Positions 12,101-21,385 of a DNA stretch of 64,000 bases are shown here, piece after piece (the first letter of the stretch is position 1; every line of letters begins with the position of its first letter). Source of the stretch: Agarophyton chilense (Eukaryota > Rhodophyta > Florideophyceae > Gracilariales > Gracilariaceae); contig JARGXX010000068.1 in NCBI GenBank assembly GCA_030374765.1, positions 186,001 to 250,000 on the forward strand, written 5' to 3'. Both the position numbers and the translations under genes were made by a program. The notes below the pieces were generated by a model, which was not told the origin of the DNA, searched no databases, and saw only the letters and a list, made by a program, of their open reading frames with translations.

Positions 12101-13030
12101 TGTCCTCATTCCACCGTGGTGGTCGAACCTCGAGGCCTGCCGGGGCTGTTACATCGAGCTGTTACCAGTCATTACGTATTACGGTTTGTACCTCATCGAG
12201 GATCCCCAGTCCGGACTGTGGTCCGTGGTGATTACCGAATGGGCAGTCCGCGCGGCGATGTTCATCCTCTGGGAGGTGTATGACCAGTACAGACTGTGGT
12301 TCCTCCCGTTCCGGTTGAGGTCCGCGATTCGCAGCCTGGACCTGAGCATCCCACTTGGTGGAGTAACCAACGCCGAAGAAGTGGCGGGTCTTCTCGATTA
12401 AATCGACCAGTCGGACTGGACCACCGTTCCGATTGAACAAAGCGGGCGCACCGTGGGTAGCCGGGGTCAGGACCTGTCACCAGGAAGGCGCACTCCCTTG
12501 GGAGGTGATTTCGTATACTTTGACCCTTGGGAAGGGCACGAAATCTCCGCGGAGGAAGCGACTCCGGTTTGCACCACGCCATATCCCCGAGGGGCATCCG
12601 ATCGGTTTCGTGGACGCGGATGAATATTACCACGTCTAAGACGGTGACGATCCAATGGTGGACAACGAACCCGACGACGGGGAAGCGTACGCCGAGGCAG
12701 AGGTCGAGGGATCCGAAGCGGAAGGTCCCTATAACGCGGGGACGCCAGCCACGCCTTACGTGGATTTGGATAACCCCGCGGGGGTTGGGTCGGAGTACGC
12801 GGTAGCTGGACCACCTCCGGTTCCACCGGTGAATCTCCCAAGTGGTGGGGCGTCCGCCCCAGGCGATGCGAGCTCCGCTCCGGCGGGTCAAGCGGCCGTG
12901 ATCTCCCAGTTCCTGCCACAGGTGGGGCTGGGGACCAACGCAGCGAGTGGCGATGTTGCCGCGATGCGCGAGGCCTTGATCACCCGGCTCCAGGGAGGTA
13001 ACCAACCCGGGGGCAGTGAGCCAAACCCGT
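11335..13030 (+). mobile_element. Opposite-strand coding-like region of the chromovirus, right copy
   Basis: This is the fuller version of the region seen at 10040-11050, now on the plus strand because the right arm is inverted. It starts MSNQNNQPNRL, runs through an Arg-rich middle, then a hydrophobic part (GCYIELLPVITYYGLYLI and AVRAAMFILWEVY) that could include two membrane-spanning segments, then the acidic Ala/Pro-rich segment. No known family is recognised. It is not similar by eye to Gag, Pol, chromodomain or any envelope glycoprotein I know. Kept as a fossil part of the element. Confidence 0.45.
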
Positions 13031-14724
13031 GACGGGGCACTCGATCCCGATGGGGAGTTTTCCCTTGTGACTTAGAGTAGTATCCCGAGTGCTCGGTATT
13101 CCATCGATAGCTTTGAATAAAAACCAAGTGACTTGTGTAACCCAAAACCTTCCTTCACTAGCCTGTTCTCAAGCAAACCTACTTCTCTTTTCTCTTCCAC
13201 CGAGGTGGGTGTTATCCCACCTGGGCTTTAACAACCGATGCCGAGATTCCCGTCCGCGTTCTGCGGTGATATGACACCACCTTCGAACGTGGGAGATGTT
13301 CCATCGGCTCATCCGAATCCCATTCGGGCCCTAAACCGTACCAACGGACGAGGTATTGAATATAACCATCCGGATGGTATGAGTGCTCTACTATGTGGTC
13401 GACCACGAACTTCTTCTCGTAGACTTCCCGCCCTCGCGGTGTACGCGTCACCGGACCAAACCGGTGTACGTCCGCAGGTGCGTGTGGGCTACTGTGCCCT
13501 TCCCCCGAGGGGTCCATGGGTTGGCGTTGCCTTTCCATGCCCTGGGTAGGGGAACGAACCGGGTTCCGGGTTGCCTTGGCCGCTTGGCGGGTTGCTTCCG
13601 CCAAGGCGTCATGACGACGAGCGTCAGTTCGACGGCTTCGGCCGGGGGCCTTCCCGTGGGGCAATTCTCCCAGTTTTTGGGTCTGAATGCTTTCCGAGAG
13701 TTCTCGTGCAGAGGCCACCCTTCGGGGGAACGCGGACTCATCCCAAGGCTGGGTTTCGCGGTCGCGTTCCGCGAGTCGTCGGGGTGAAATCCGTCGCGAC
13801 GGTGCTGGACTTGACGCGGGAGGCGGTTTCATCACGGGGCGTCGTGCCTTGCCGGGTGAGCCGCCTTGGGCGTTGATTGGCGTATCTCCCGAGCCGGGTG
13901 TCGTCTGGTCACGTGACACGTCCGGCTGATGGCTGGGAGTACTCCGCGCCGTGCTGCGTTCCGCCTCCTCACGTGAGGGCATGTGCAACGGCGCTGCCGG
14001 TATGTCTGCTCGCTTGGGCGACCAAGTACCGCGACGGGCGTGCAACTCCAGGTCAACCGTGCCTTCCTCACCAACGGGCGGCGAAGTGCGCGGCGAGGAA
14101 CCCCTGCGGGGAGCGAGTTCGTCCTCAACTATCCCTTTCGAGAGTTCAACTTCACTCGGCGACAAGGTGCTTCCGTCCTTGATGGGAACATTCTCCGGGG
14201 TGACCGGTGCGCCTTCGACAACGCTGTCGGGGTCAACCGAGACACTCGGAGTGCGTCCGCCACTGCGCGCGGGTTCTGAACCAGCATCAAGCGTGCTGGG
14301 TGTGAATCTCTCGTCTGCTACGGTGTGCTTGCCCGGCTTAGCCGGTGTGTCCTGCCGTACAGTACGAGGGACCACTTACGATCGAGTCGGCCTAGAGGGG
14401 CCTGCGAGGGCGTGCTCCAAGTTTTCCAGCGTAGCTGGTGTCGACGAACCGTGACCCATGGGCTGCGGGTCAACGCTCGACGGCATAGCCGGTCCAGTAT
14501 CGCGAGGGCGAACAGCATCCTGCGACGATTTCGGTTTCGCTTGGGCGAGAGGGTTTCCACTACGTGGTGCGTCCTGTTGAGTAGAGTCCCCGCGGGGAGT
14601 GCGATCAGATGCAGATGCGGTGGCGCCTCCCCTAGAGGGTTCAGCAACGGCTGTTGCGCGCAAATGCGGAGATGGCACGTCGGTAGACGGGACGTCCGGA
14701 TCACCGTTGTTATTGCTGGTGTGT
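12101..14724 (-). repeat. Right arm of the 2.6-kb inverted duplication
   Basis: Reverse complement of 8352-10975, carrying on the minus strand the distal Ser/Pro-rich region and chromodomain of a second chromovirus copy, and on the plus strand the opposite-strand frames. The outer end (14724) meets Copia-type sequence directly. No gag, RT or integrase belongs to this copy. Confidence 0.9.
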
Positions 14725-15090
14725 TTAATATTAAAGTAATCGAGCAAAACGTCGAAGCTAGTGGTGCCTTCAATACTTGCAAGAGAAGTCTTCGCATTTG
14801 GAAACGAAATTGACAGAAAAGTTTTGCTGAGAAGAGGTCTGCAATTTAAATCCTAGAAGGATATACTATTGCATACGTTAACTGACTCTCGAAAAGTGTT
14901 TGATGTCGTTACAAAGGCTTCATCTACGGTCGAGCGGAGAATCATGATTGACAAAACCGCGACAAGAGAAGAGTACAACAAATACGGAATCTGCAATGTT
15001 GGGTTGATGTTTTTTAGATTAGTTTAGCAGTAAGATGGACGAAAAGTAACGGTAATCATCGAATGTATGAAACTATGGAGAGCATTTTTT
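14725..15090 (+). mobile_element. Decayed Ty1/Copia fossil, right part (RNase H end)
   Basis: Immediately after the inverted arm, plus-strand translations again look like Copia: a VVPSILAREVFAF segment, then LTDSRKVFDVVTKASST and a RRIMIDKTATREEY segment, characteristic of the distal Copia RNase H, then a weak trace of the last element segment near 15050. This continues in order, orientation and element position from the part that stops at 906, with only a small missing stretch between them. The copy is old, with many breaks. Its 3' LTR is not recognised. Confidence 0.7.
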
Positions 15091-16570
15091 AAATTACGGT
15101 TGTAGAATAATTCATAACTAGAAACAACATTATTTGTAATTTTTAAGTGTTGGGAATGTTGTTGTATGGTATGGTAATAATATTGATAGAACAGAGGCGC
15201 GATATCGCATTGCGAGTCCTAGCGAGATATTGTGGAACAAACGCCAAGGTTTACATGAAAGCGCATTTAATCTGTGATTGACTAGCAACCATAGCGGTGC
15301 TGCTTCAAATTTTATGACTATATTTGCAAGCGCTTCTGGTAGAGACTTCAAATTTGCAGCCTTCATTTGTGCTGCGCCGTTCCGTCCCCGGAACGGTCGT
15401 TGTCGAAAGTCGTAGTGCTTTGCACGTACAGAGACTGCCTTAAAATTATCATGTTGGGAAGTATGCTCATTCTGTCTATTTTGGACTCTTTAAAGCAAAA
15501 CACAAGACAATTCTGATGTTGAGGGCGCAGTTTGACACCGGATAATCAGTGACCATTGTTTATGCGGTACGCTATCCTAATCGCAATTTGCAATTTGCGC
15601 AGGGCGTGCAATTAGAAATTCAGGATCTACCCTGTGGGCAGTGTGCACTAGGCAGTGAACGTTCACTGGCTATGTACAGCTGTAACAGCGCACATATTTG
15701 GATGCGTGTTTTTTTTAAACTATCAGTTATCCTTGCTATACAATAATAAAATCTGCTTACGGAGGGCTACTGTGGCCACTTTCATGGATGTAAGTCACGT
15801 GTTACGTCATCCGCGACCAGGGGTCGCAAGCGTTAGATGTACTACAGGCACGGCACGGCTAGCCGAAAAATTTCTTGCTAGATGTGCTCATTTTCGGGGG
15901 TCATCCTTCGGGAAATACTATTCACGAGGTTGCTCGAAAACGTCACGGAAGCTATGCGAGTAATGTTGGTCACAAAGACAAGGATAGAAATATTGATGTG
16001 GCCTGATAATTGTAAGGCTTGTGATCCTGTCTGAACGGCTCATTGCTCCGCAGGTGTGCGAAATATGGACACGTGTATTCCGCTAAACTGAACTTCTCGA
16101 TAAACTGAACTTCTTGACCTATGTGAGCCGCCACAAAAATGTTCAGTTTATCGAGAATTTACTCTGTAATGCAATGTCGCGGGTGTGTCAGACAAGCACT
16201 GTAGGGGTGTTGTTGCGTTTCAAATTTCGGGGACTCGACATGTGCTGTTGTTGTTCGGCAAGTGCGCCAACCACGTGCCCGTTTGAATGATTTGTTGCCT
16301 GGCAGGCATGGACCAACTGCTCGAAGAGTAAGTATCCGTCAAAAGTTGCCCAGCTCCGCTCAGGAACGCTCACATTACGTGCCGGGAATCTTGTGTTGCC
16401 TCGCCCCTGACCGCCCTGTATCTATTATTCCCCAGCCTGGCCTTCTTAATGGGCGTACCGCCGACTTTGTCCTGTTCCTTGCCTACCTGCATTGCACAGC
16501 GCGTTGTTTTTTGTTTCCTCGTCAACACGGGTTTTTCAGCAAAAAAGGTGCCTCTGTCTTTCCCAGCCGT
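15091..16570. other. Intergenic region with a perfect 17-bp inverted repeat
   Basis: No gene is recognised. At 16094-16110 and 16141-16157 lies a perfect 17-bp inverted repeat (TTCTCGATAAACTGAAC) with a 30-nt loop, preceded by a second partial copy of its core at 16084-16095. The sequence resembles terminal repeats of pogo-like or similar DNA transposons and may be a tiny remnant. The frame of the downstream gene is open from about 16262 but contains no ATG before 16571, so this part is probably its promoter and 5' UTR. Confidence 0.5.
16094..16157. repeat. Perfect 17-bp inverted repeat (possible DNA-transposon remnant)
   Basis: Two 17-bp arms, identical as reverse complements, flank 30 nt. 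The core TAAACTGAACTT is also repeated directly just upstream. There is no coding capacity between the arms. It could be a deleted short transposon or a transcribed hairpin in the promoter region of the next gene. Confidence 0.7.
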
Positions 16571-19500
16571 ATGCTCAGATTGCTCAACTTCATCTCTCGT
16601 GAGGAGGTTCTTACCGAGAAGTCTGTCTCTGATGATGAGTCTGAGACTTGCGACTTTGACGAGCATCGCACCCTCCCGAATGTCCTAGACAAAGGTTCGA
16701 CTCTTCTTGATAATGAACTAAGTTCTTCGCCAGATGCTGCTGAGCGACTATGTCAAATTCATAACCCCCAATCGAAAATAGCTGACAATGACTCGCTAAC
16801 TGATTGTATAATCAACCAGGCATCACAAATTACGATATCAAATTTGGAGCCAAACGAGCAGTCTTCTTTACCTTATTCGAGCGACGGGGGACGTGTATCA
16901 GCTACGGAAAATCTCAATCATGAACAGGTTTCTACAACTCCAACTCTCGCTGGCATCCACCCAATCATTTCCAGCACGGTGCGACCCCACTCTGACCTGG
17001 GGCATTCACAAAATTCTTTATACCACGATGTGATGGCGCGCGCGAAATCCGAAGAATCCCTTGACGGCACTACAAATGATATCCGCAAGACACTCTCGAC
17101 ATCGGCTGATGGGCGACTTTGTTCTGCATTTCAAGTCCTTTCAAGCTTTTCTCATCTAGACATGGAGGATATCGAAATTGGAAAACCCCCATCTTTCTCG
17201 TTTGAAGAGCTACAACAAGCTTTAAGAGATCTTCCCCAAGTTATGGTTTGGGCAGACCAACACGAACCACGCTTGTGGGAATTGTTCTTGGAGCTGGGTG
17301 TCATGCGGACTCTTGTGAAGTGTTTGTGCAAGACGAAGGATCTTGGGGCCCACTTAATTAACCTACAAACCGTAAATCCAAAGGAGCACAACAGAGCATT
17401 GGAAGACGTGTTAGTTGGTATGACAAAAGTGGAGTCAGATGATGGGAACGCTTCCAAGACAACAGAAACGCGGCACGAGAAGGAACAGGTTTACAATGAA
17501 AACAAGACTGAAAATCCGAGTTCTTCTCCTTCTTTTGAATCAGAAGATGAAGTAGTGCATGAGGAGCACGCGGGATCGACAAAATATGAAAAGGGAAAAA
17601 ATGAAAGCATGACAGATGATGTCCTCGATGGAGGATTGGATGAATTCTTGCCATCCAAAGTTCAGTCACACGTTTTGCAAGCGATATCGATTATGGTTCA
17701 GAGCGTATCAAGACGACATTCGCTTCTCTGCTTATTTGCCGCGAATCATATCAACGAAATAATGTCGTTCGAGTTTGCATTTGACGAAGAGATGATCGCC
17801 GCATTTATATCTACCGTGAAGACGATAACTATCCGCCTGGATCGTGATTTGCTGCAGCTTTTCTTTGATCCTGTTCGAAGTGTTTTCCCGCTCTATGATG
17901 TAGTCACAAAATTCTATGGACACCCTGAGTCCATGATAAGAATTGCAATTCGGAATATCACACTTGCTATTTATGCAATTGGAGATCCTGAGGTACTGAA
18001 GTATGTCGCCCGAGATGGGAGCAATTACTTCATTAACATTATCTACTTTCTTTCGAAGATATCGGGCAGCGTAGCCAGAGCATTCGAATTGCTGTTAGAC
18101 GACGGCCGTGAAGTAAGACGGACGAGGACAAGAACAGGACTCTTTCGTCGCAAAGTTAGAGTGTCCGATGTCACTGATCGGCTTGAGGAAATTGAGAACA
18201 TTTGTGCATATCTCAACGACGTCTGTGTCATTTCAAGAGATGTTCTGCGTCCAAGGTTGATTCGATTGCTATTGAATCGTTTCTTTTCGCCTTTCTTTCG
18301 GCCGTTGGCTTCACTTGCTTCCCCAGATGCTGTTCGTGCTCGAAACAAGTTATGGAGGCTAGGGAACAGACAGAACAAGCCATTGCATAAGACAGCATTA
18401 GCTGTCTTTGACGCTGCGGCACGTTGTCTACTCTTGTCCTGTATCTTGATTTATTTTCGATCATCTGTTCTTTCAGAAAGTGTCACGGTAGAACTTCGAA
18501 GATTTGCAACCGATTTTGAGAGGAGGAGCATACTTCATGCCCTGAAAGCCATGGCATCTGATATTACTGGAACTGAACGGGTCACATTTGTTTCTTTATG
18601 CGCAATTGAGGCTTTCATTAGTTGTAAAAGTGTTGAAAAGCACTTCCTGCGTGATTTTCAATATGACTTGCAGGTGGACAATACAAATCGGAATACCAGC
18701 GGGGAACTTAGGTCGCCCAGAATTAGCTTCCTGGATTTGGAAGCCCCTCAACGGGATGACCTTGAACGTAGTCATGATGAACCCATGCTGATGACGTTAT
18801 CTGCATTTGAAGCCCCGCTTACGCCTTCTAACTCTTTGCCATCTACCCCTGATTTCAGAACAGTATCCTCCGAAGGGACTTTAACACCGACCGCACTGAG
18901 CAGGGCAACATCCACTGCAAGCCTGTCAAGTGATCTAGGTGCTAGTGTAGCCGAGCGGGGAGATAGTGAGGGAATTTTGTCCTCATTTCAATTGGGGGAT
19001 GCAACACTTCGACAAGCACTCTCTTCCATCGTCCTGGTTGTGCGACGACGTGAAGTTCGATCTATGCGGGTGCTCTATGCTATATGTAGAATAATATCCT
19101 CTGTTGGAGCGAAGACGCAGGAATATGGTTTATGTACGGAGTTGTATAAGATCGTATTGGACGAACTAGCAGGTCTCATGCAATCTGTTCTTCGTGACGG
19201 CAGAACAACCATTGTATTTATCGAGCGGATGTTTGAGAGTTTTCGCATGGCTGCATCAACAAACCAGGAAATGTATAGTGATCCGCCAAAACTGGAGGAT
19301 GTTTTGTCATCAGACCGTGTGCCTTTGATGGCATCAATGCTTCCAAAAGGAGCCGGAAAGAAGAGAAGGGCTCTACTCGAGGACGCTACTCCGCCAACTG
19401 AAATAGAAGACGCTGATGCGTTCTTTGTGATGATACATGCGTACGAAAAATCTCTAACCAACGCAGGGATTACGAAACTGCCAAACTTGGTATTACAAGC

Positions 19501-19606
19501 ACGAGGTATTTTATTAGAGTACGATTTGCCCGATTCATACCTTGACAAACGAGATGCACTCATAAACTTCGCAGAGGCTGTGTTGCTGCACGGTGAAGTA
19601 GAATAA
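16571..19606 (+). CDS. CLEC16A / TT9 (GFS9)-like protein with FPL domain
   Basis: A single exon of 1011 residues. The first in-frame ATG gives MLRLLNFISREEV. Residues 1-200 are Ser/Glu-rich and probably disordered. At about 205-255 comes the start of the conserved region (FSFEELQQALRDLPQVMVWA ... LWELFLELGVMRTLVKCL), matching the beginning of the FPL domain. A low-complexity acidic insert of roughly 100 residues follows. The rest of the domain then resumes at about 368 (QAISIMVQSVSRRHSLL ... FPLYDVVTKFYGHPESMIRI). CLEC16A, Drosophila Ema and Arabidopsis TT9/GFS9 act at Golgi and endosomal membranes in trafficking and autophagy; a similar role is inferred. The acidic insert splitting FPL is unusual. 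It ends 141 bp from the convergent next gene. Confidence 0.85.
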   Translation: MLRLLNFISREEVLTEKSVSDDESETCDFDEHRTLPNVLDKGSTLLDNELSSSPDAAERLCQIHNPQSKIADNDSLTDCIINQASQITISNLEPNEQSSLPYSSDGGRVSATENLNHEQVSTTPTLAGIHPIISSTVRPHSDLGHSQNSLYHDVMARAKSEESLDGTTNDIRKTLSTSADGRLCSAFQVLSSFSHLDMEDIEIGKPPSFSFEELQQALRDLPQVMVWADQHEPRLWELFLELGVMRTLVKCLCKTKDLGAHLINLQTVNPKEHNRALEDVLVGMTKVESDDGNASKTTETRHEKEQVYNENKTENPSSSPSFESEDEVVHEEHAGSTKYEKGKNESMTDDVLDGGLDEFLPSKVQSHVLQAISIMVQSVSRRHSLLCLFAANHINEIMSFEFAFDEEMIAAFISTVKTITIRLDRDLLQLFFDPVRSVFPLYDVVTKFYGHPESMIRIAIRNITLAIYAIGDPEVLKYVARDGSNYFINIIYFLSKISGSVARAFELLLDDGREVRRTRTRTGLFRRKVRVSDVTDRLEEIENICAYLNDVCVISRDVLRPRLIRLLLNRFFSPFFRPLASLASPDAVRARNKLWRLGNRQNKPLHKTALAVFDAAARCLLLSCILIYFRSSVLSESVTVELRRFATDFERRSILHALKAMASDITGTERVTFVSLCAIEAFISCKSVEKHFLRDFQYDLQVDNTNRNTSGELRSPRISFLDLEAPQRDDLERSHDEPMLMTLSAFEAPLTPSNSLPSTPDFRTVSSEGTLTPTALSRATSTASLSSDLGASVAERGDSEGILSSFQLGDATLRQALSSIVLVVRRREVRSMRVLYAICRIISSVGAKTQEYGLCTELYKIVLDELAGLMQSVLRDGRTTIVFIERMFESFRMAASTNQEMYSDPPKLEDVLSSDRVPLMASMLPKGAGKKRRALLEDATPPTEIEDADAFFVMIHAYEKSLTNAGITKLPNLVLQARGILLEYDLPDSYLDKRDALINFAEAVLLHGEVE

Positions 19607-19747
19607 ACGCTAGTCGCCAAAATTCTTTACTCGCTTCTCCATGTAAATGACGAAGATGGACTGTGTGGAATTAAAAAGATGAAGCAATATCCTTGTAGGA
19701 TAAAATGCGGCATAATAAAAAGTTTTAACAATTAGTTGTGAATGAAT

Positions 19748-20662
19748 CTATTGCATCTTTGTGGCAGTATCGAACGACTGCGGTGGTTGAATCCTCCACA
19801 AACACATGAATCCCGGCACAAATAGGATAATAAACACAAGAGCAACCAACAAACCAGCTAGCTGCGACTCGGTAAGTTCTGGTTTGTACATTTTTCTAGA
19901 GTAAGCTGTAGAGTCATCTGTCGAATCAGCATCCTTTGCCTTCTGAGCAGCGTCATCCGCAGGAGCAACGTCATCGGCAGCTGTATCTGCGTTTGCATCG
20001 TCACCTTCACCCACTGCATCTTTTTCCTTGAGCGCCTCCGGCGCAACGGCATCAGTACCATCTTCAATTCGAGACGACCACAAAATAGCCATTCTGCCAG
20101 CAGTACGATCCGCGACAGACTGCATGGCGGCTAGCAAGCCATCCTCACGCTCGTCAGCGACGGAAAGAAACACGACATCAGTGCGTCCGTTGTCGAAAAT
20201 TGAAGACGAACTGTCAGAAGCCAGGGCCAAAAGCTGATCGACGGAATCAACCTTGATGGATTCGACCAAGGAGAGATCCGAAGTAGATTCATCGGATTGA
20301 GCCTGGAACGAACTCGACGAGGATGCAGTTGGTGACTCGGGCGGTGAGACGGCTACGCTGATGCGACGCAGAACGGATGGAACGTCAGCGCGGAGATCGT
20401 CGGACTTGATGAAAAGCAAGAGCTCAGGGGCGGTGTTGATTCGTGCGAGTGGGAGGTCATTGTGAACGGTGTCAGGCGCTGAAATATGGGAAATAAGATC
20501 TGGAAGGGTGGAGGAAGGAAGTTGTTGAGCGTGCGGAGTTTGACAGTGAGAGTTTTGCTGGCCGTTGCAAAGAAAGTGAGGAAGTGTGGAGTAACCGATT
20601 AACACGGAGGACCCAATCGTGAGACGTAGCAAAGCTACAAACGCCATGAATCGTAACGCCAT
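19748..20662 (-). CDS. Type I membrane protein, V-ATPase accessory S1/VOA1-like
   Basis: 304 residues starting at a clear ATG. It has an N-terminal signal sequence (LALL-type hydrophobic stretch, residues about 1-22), a luminal Ser/Ala/Asp-rich domain, and one membrane span near the C-terminus (LAGLLVALVFIILFVPGFMCLW, about 262-284) followed by a short tail (RIQPPQSFDTATKMQ). The TESQLAGLL ... P..F tail arrangement resembles the C-terminal segment of the V-ATPase accessory protein family (Ac45/S1, Voa1, BIG1), which helps assemble the proton pump in the ER and endomembranes. The luminal part is poorly conserved, so the family call rests on the tail and topology. An alternative is an unrelated single-pass secretory-pathway protein. 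Confidence 0.75.
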   Translation of the reverse strand: MALRFMAFVALLRLTIGSSVLIGYSTLPHFLCNGQQNSHCQTPHAQQLPSSTLPDLISHISAPDTVHNDLPLARINTAPELLLFIKSDDLRADVPSVLRRISVAVSPPESPTASSSSSFQAQSDESTSDLSLVESIKVDSVDQLLALASDSSSSIFDNGRTDVVFLSVADEREDGLLAAMQSVADRTAGRMAILWSSRIEDGTDAVAPEALKEKDAVGEGDDANADTAADDVAPADDAAQKAKDADSTDDSTAYSRKMYKPELTESQLAGLLVALVFIILFVPGFMCLWRIQPPQSFDTATKMQ

Positions 20663-21385
20663 GCTGAAAGGGTGGTGAAGATGACTTGGCAGAATTGAAC
20701 GAAGTTAGAATGTAGATTACGAGATTGGGGGGTTTGGATTAGGGAACGGCGTTCGTTAGAAGGTTGAGAGCGTGAAAGAGGTTGCTAAGTGAAGGCGCGA
20801 TGGATATGTAGGGGTGCGTGGCCCGTTAGAGAGAGTCTCGCCAGAAACGGACGAGCATCGTGGCAGCCCATGATGGGTGGCAGGCGACGAATAAGATAGC
20901 GATGCAGTGAAAAGTGGCAAATGTCCAACGCAAAACCATTCAGTACTTGTGCTCTCTTACACCGCTTCTCAGATGGACAGCGAAATTAGGATGAAACAGC
21001 CAAAATGTTTGTGACAACTCAACCGATGGCCCGGATGTCAACCCGACAGAAAGCTGTAGACATCACGTGTGTCGGCTGGACATGTGTGGGCGTCTCTACA
21101 GTACGAAGCAAAAATTAGATTTGATTTTTCGCCCGAACAGCGACGGCGAGATTTGCACTCGAGAACCAACGGTAGCAATCCCCTCTTGTAGGATATGCTC
21201 CTATGGCGCATTTCAATAAAGCTAAAACTGCAGCTTGCCATGTGAAACAAATCCGAGCTCTAGATCACGTCAGTCTCCACCCAGTCATCACTTCTGTGTC
21301 CGTGCTCGGATACGTCTGATTCTGTTGCGGCTTTTATTTGTGGGCACTTCGAGTTGTTCTCCTTTCCTTGACGTGCATTGAAAGG
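20663..21385. promoter_or_regulatory. Divergent intergenic region between S1-like and PRMT1 genes
   Basis: About 720 bp separates two divergently transcribed genes and must hold both promoters. I see no TATA box in a convincing position, no repeat and no further coding sequence. The PRMT1 frame is open a little upstream (from 21338) but the first ATG is 21386. Confidence 0.5.

Larger units (their letters stand above)
907..14724. mobile_element. Composite chromovirus block nested in the Copia fossil
   Basis: This 13.8-kb block interrupts the Copia fossil. It consists of a short repeat (907-994), a plus-strand chromovirus copy (995-10975), a spacer (10976-12100) and an inverted partial copy (12101-14724). 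Composition is visibly more GC-rich than the flanking Copia remnant and host genes. I could not find a matching pair of long terminal repeats: the 5' leader (995-1980) has no second copy in the block. No obvious target-site duplication is visible at the two outer edges. The copy looks broken, with a handful of breaks, and structurally rearranged, but much younger than the Copia element around it. Confidence 0.75.

Noticed and set aside
995-14724. A pair of LTRs for the chromovirus
   Set aside because: No second copy of the 995-1980 leader is found in either orientation, so LTRs cannot be defined from this window.
20028-20237. Short plus-strand frame within the S1-like gene
   Set aside because: Antisense shadow of a well-supported CDS.
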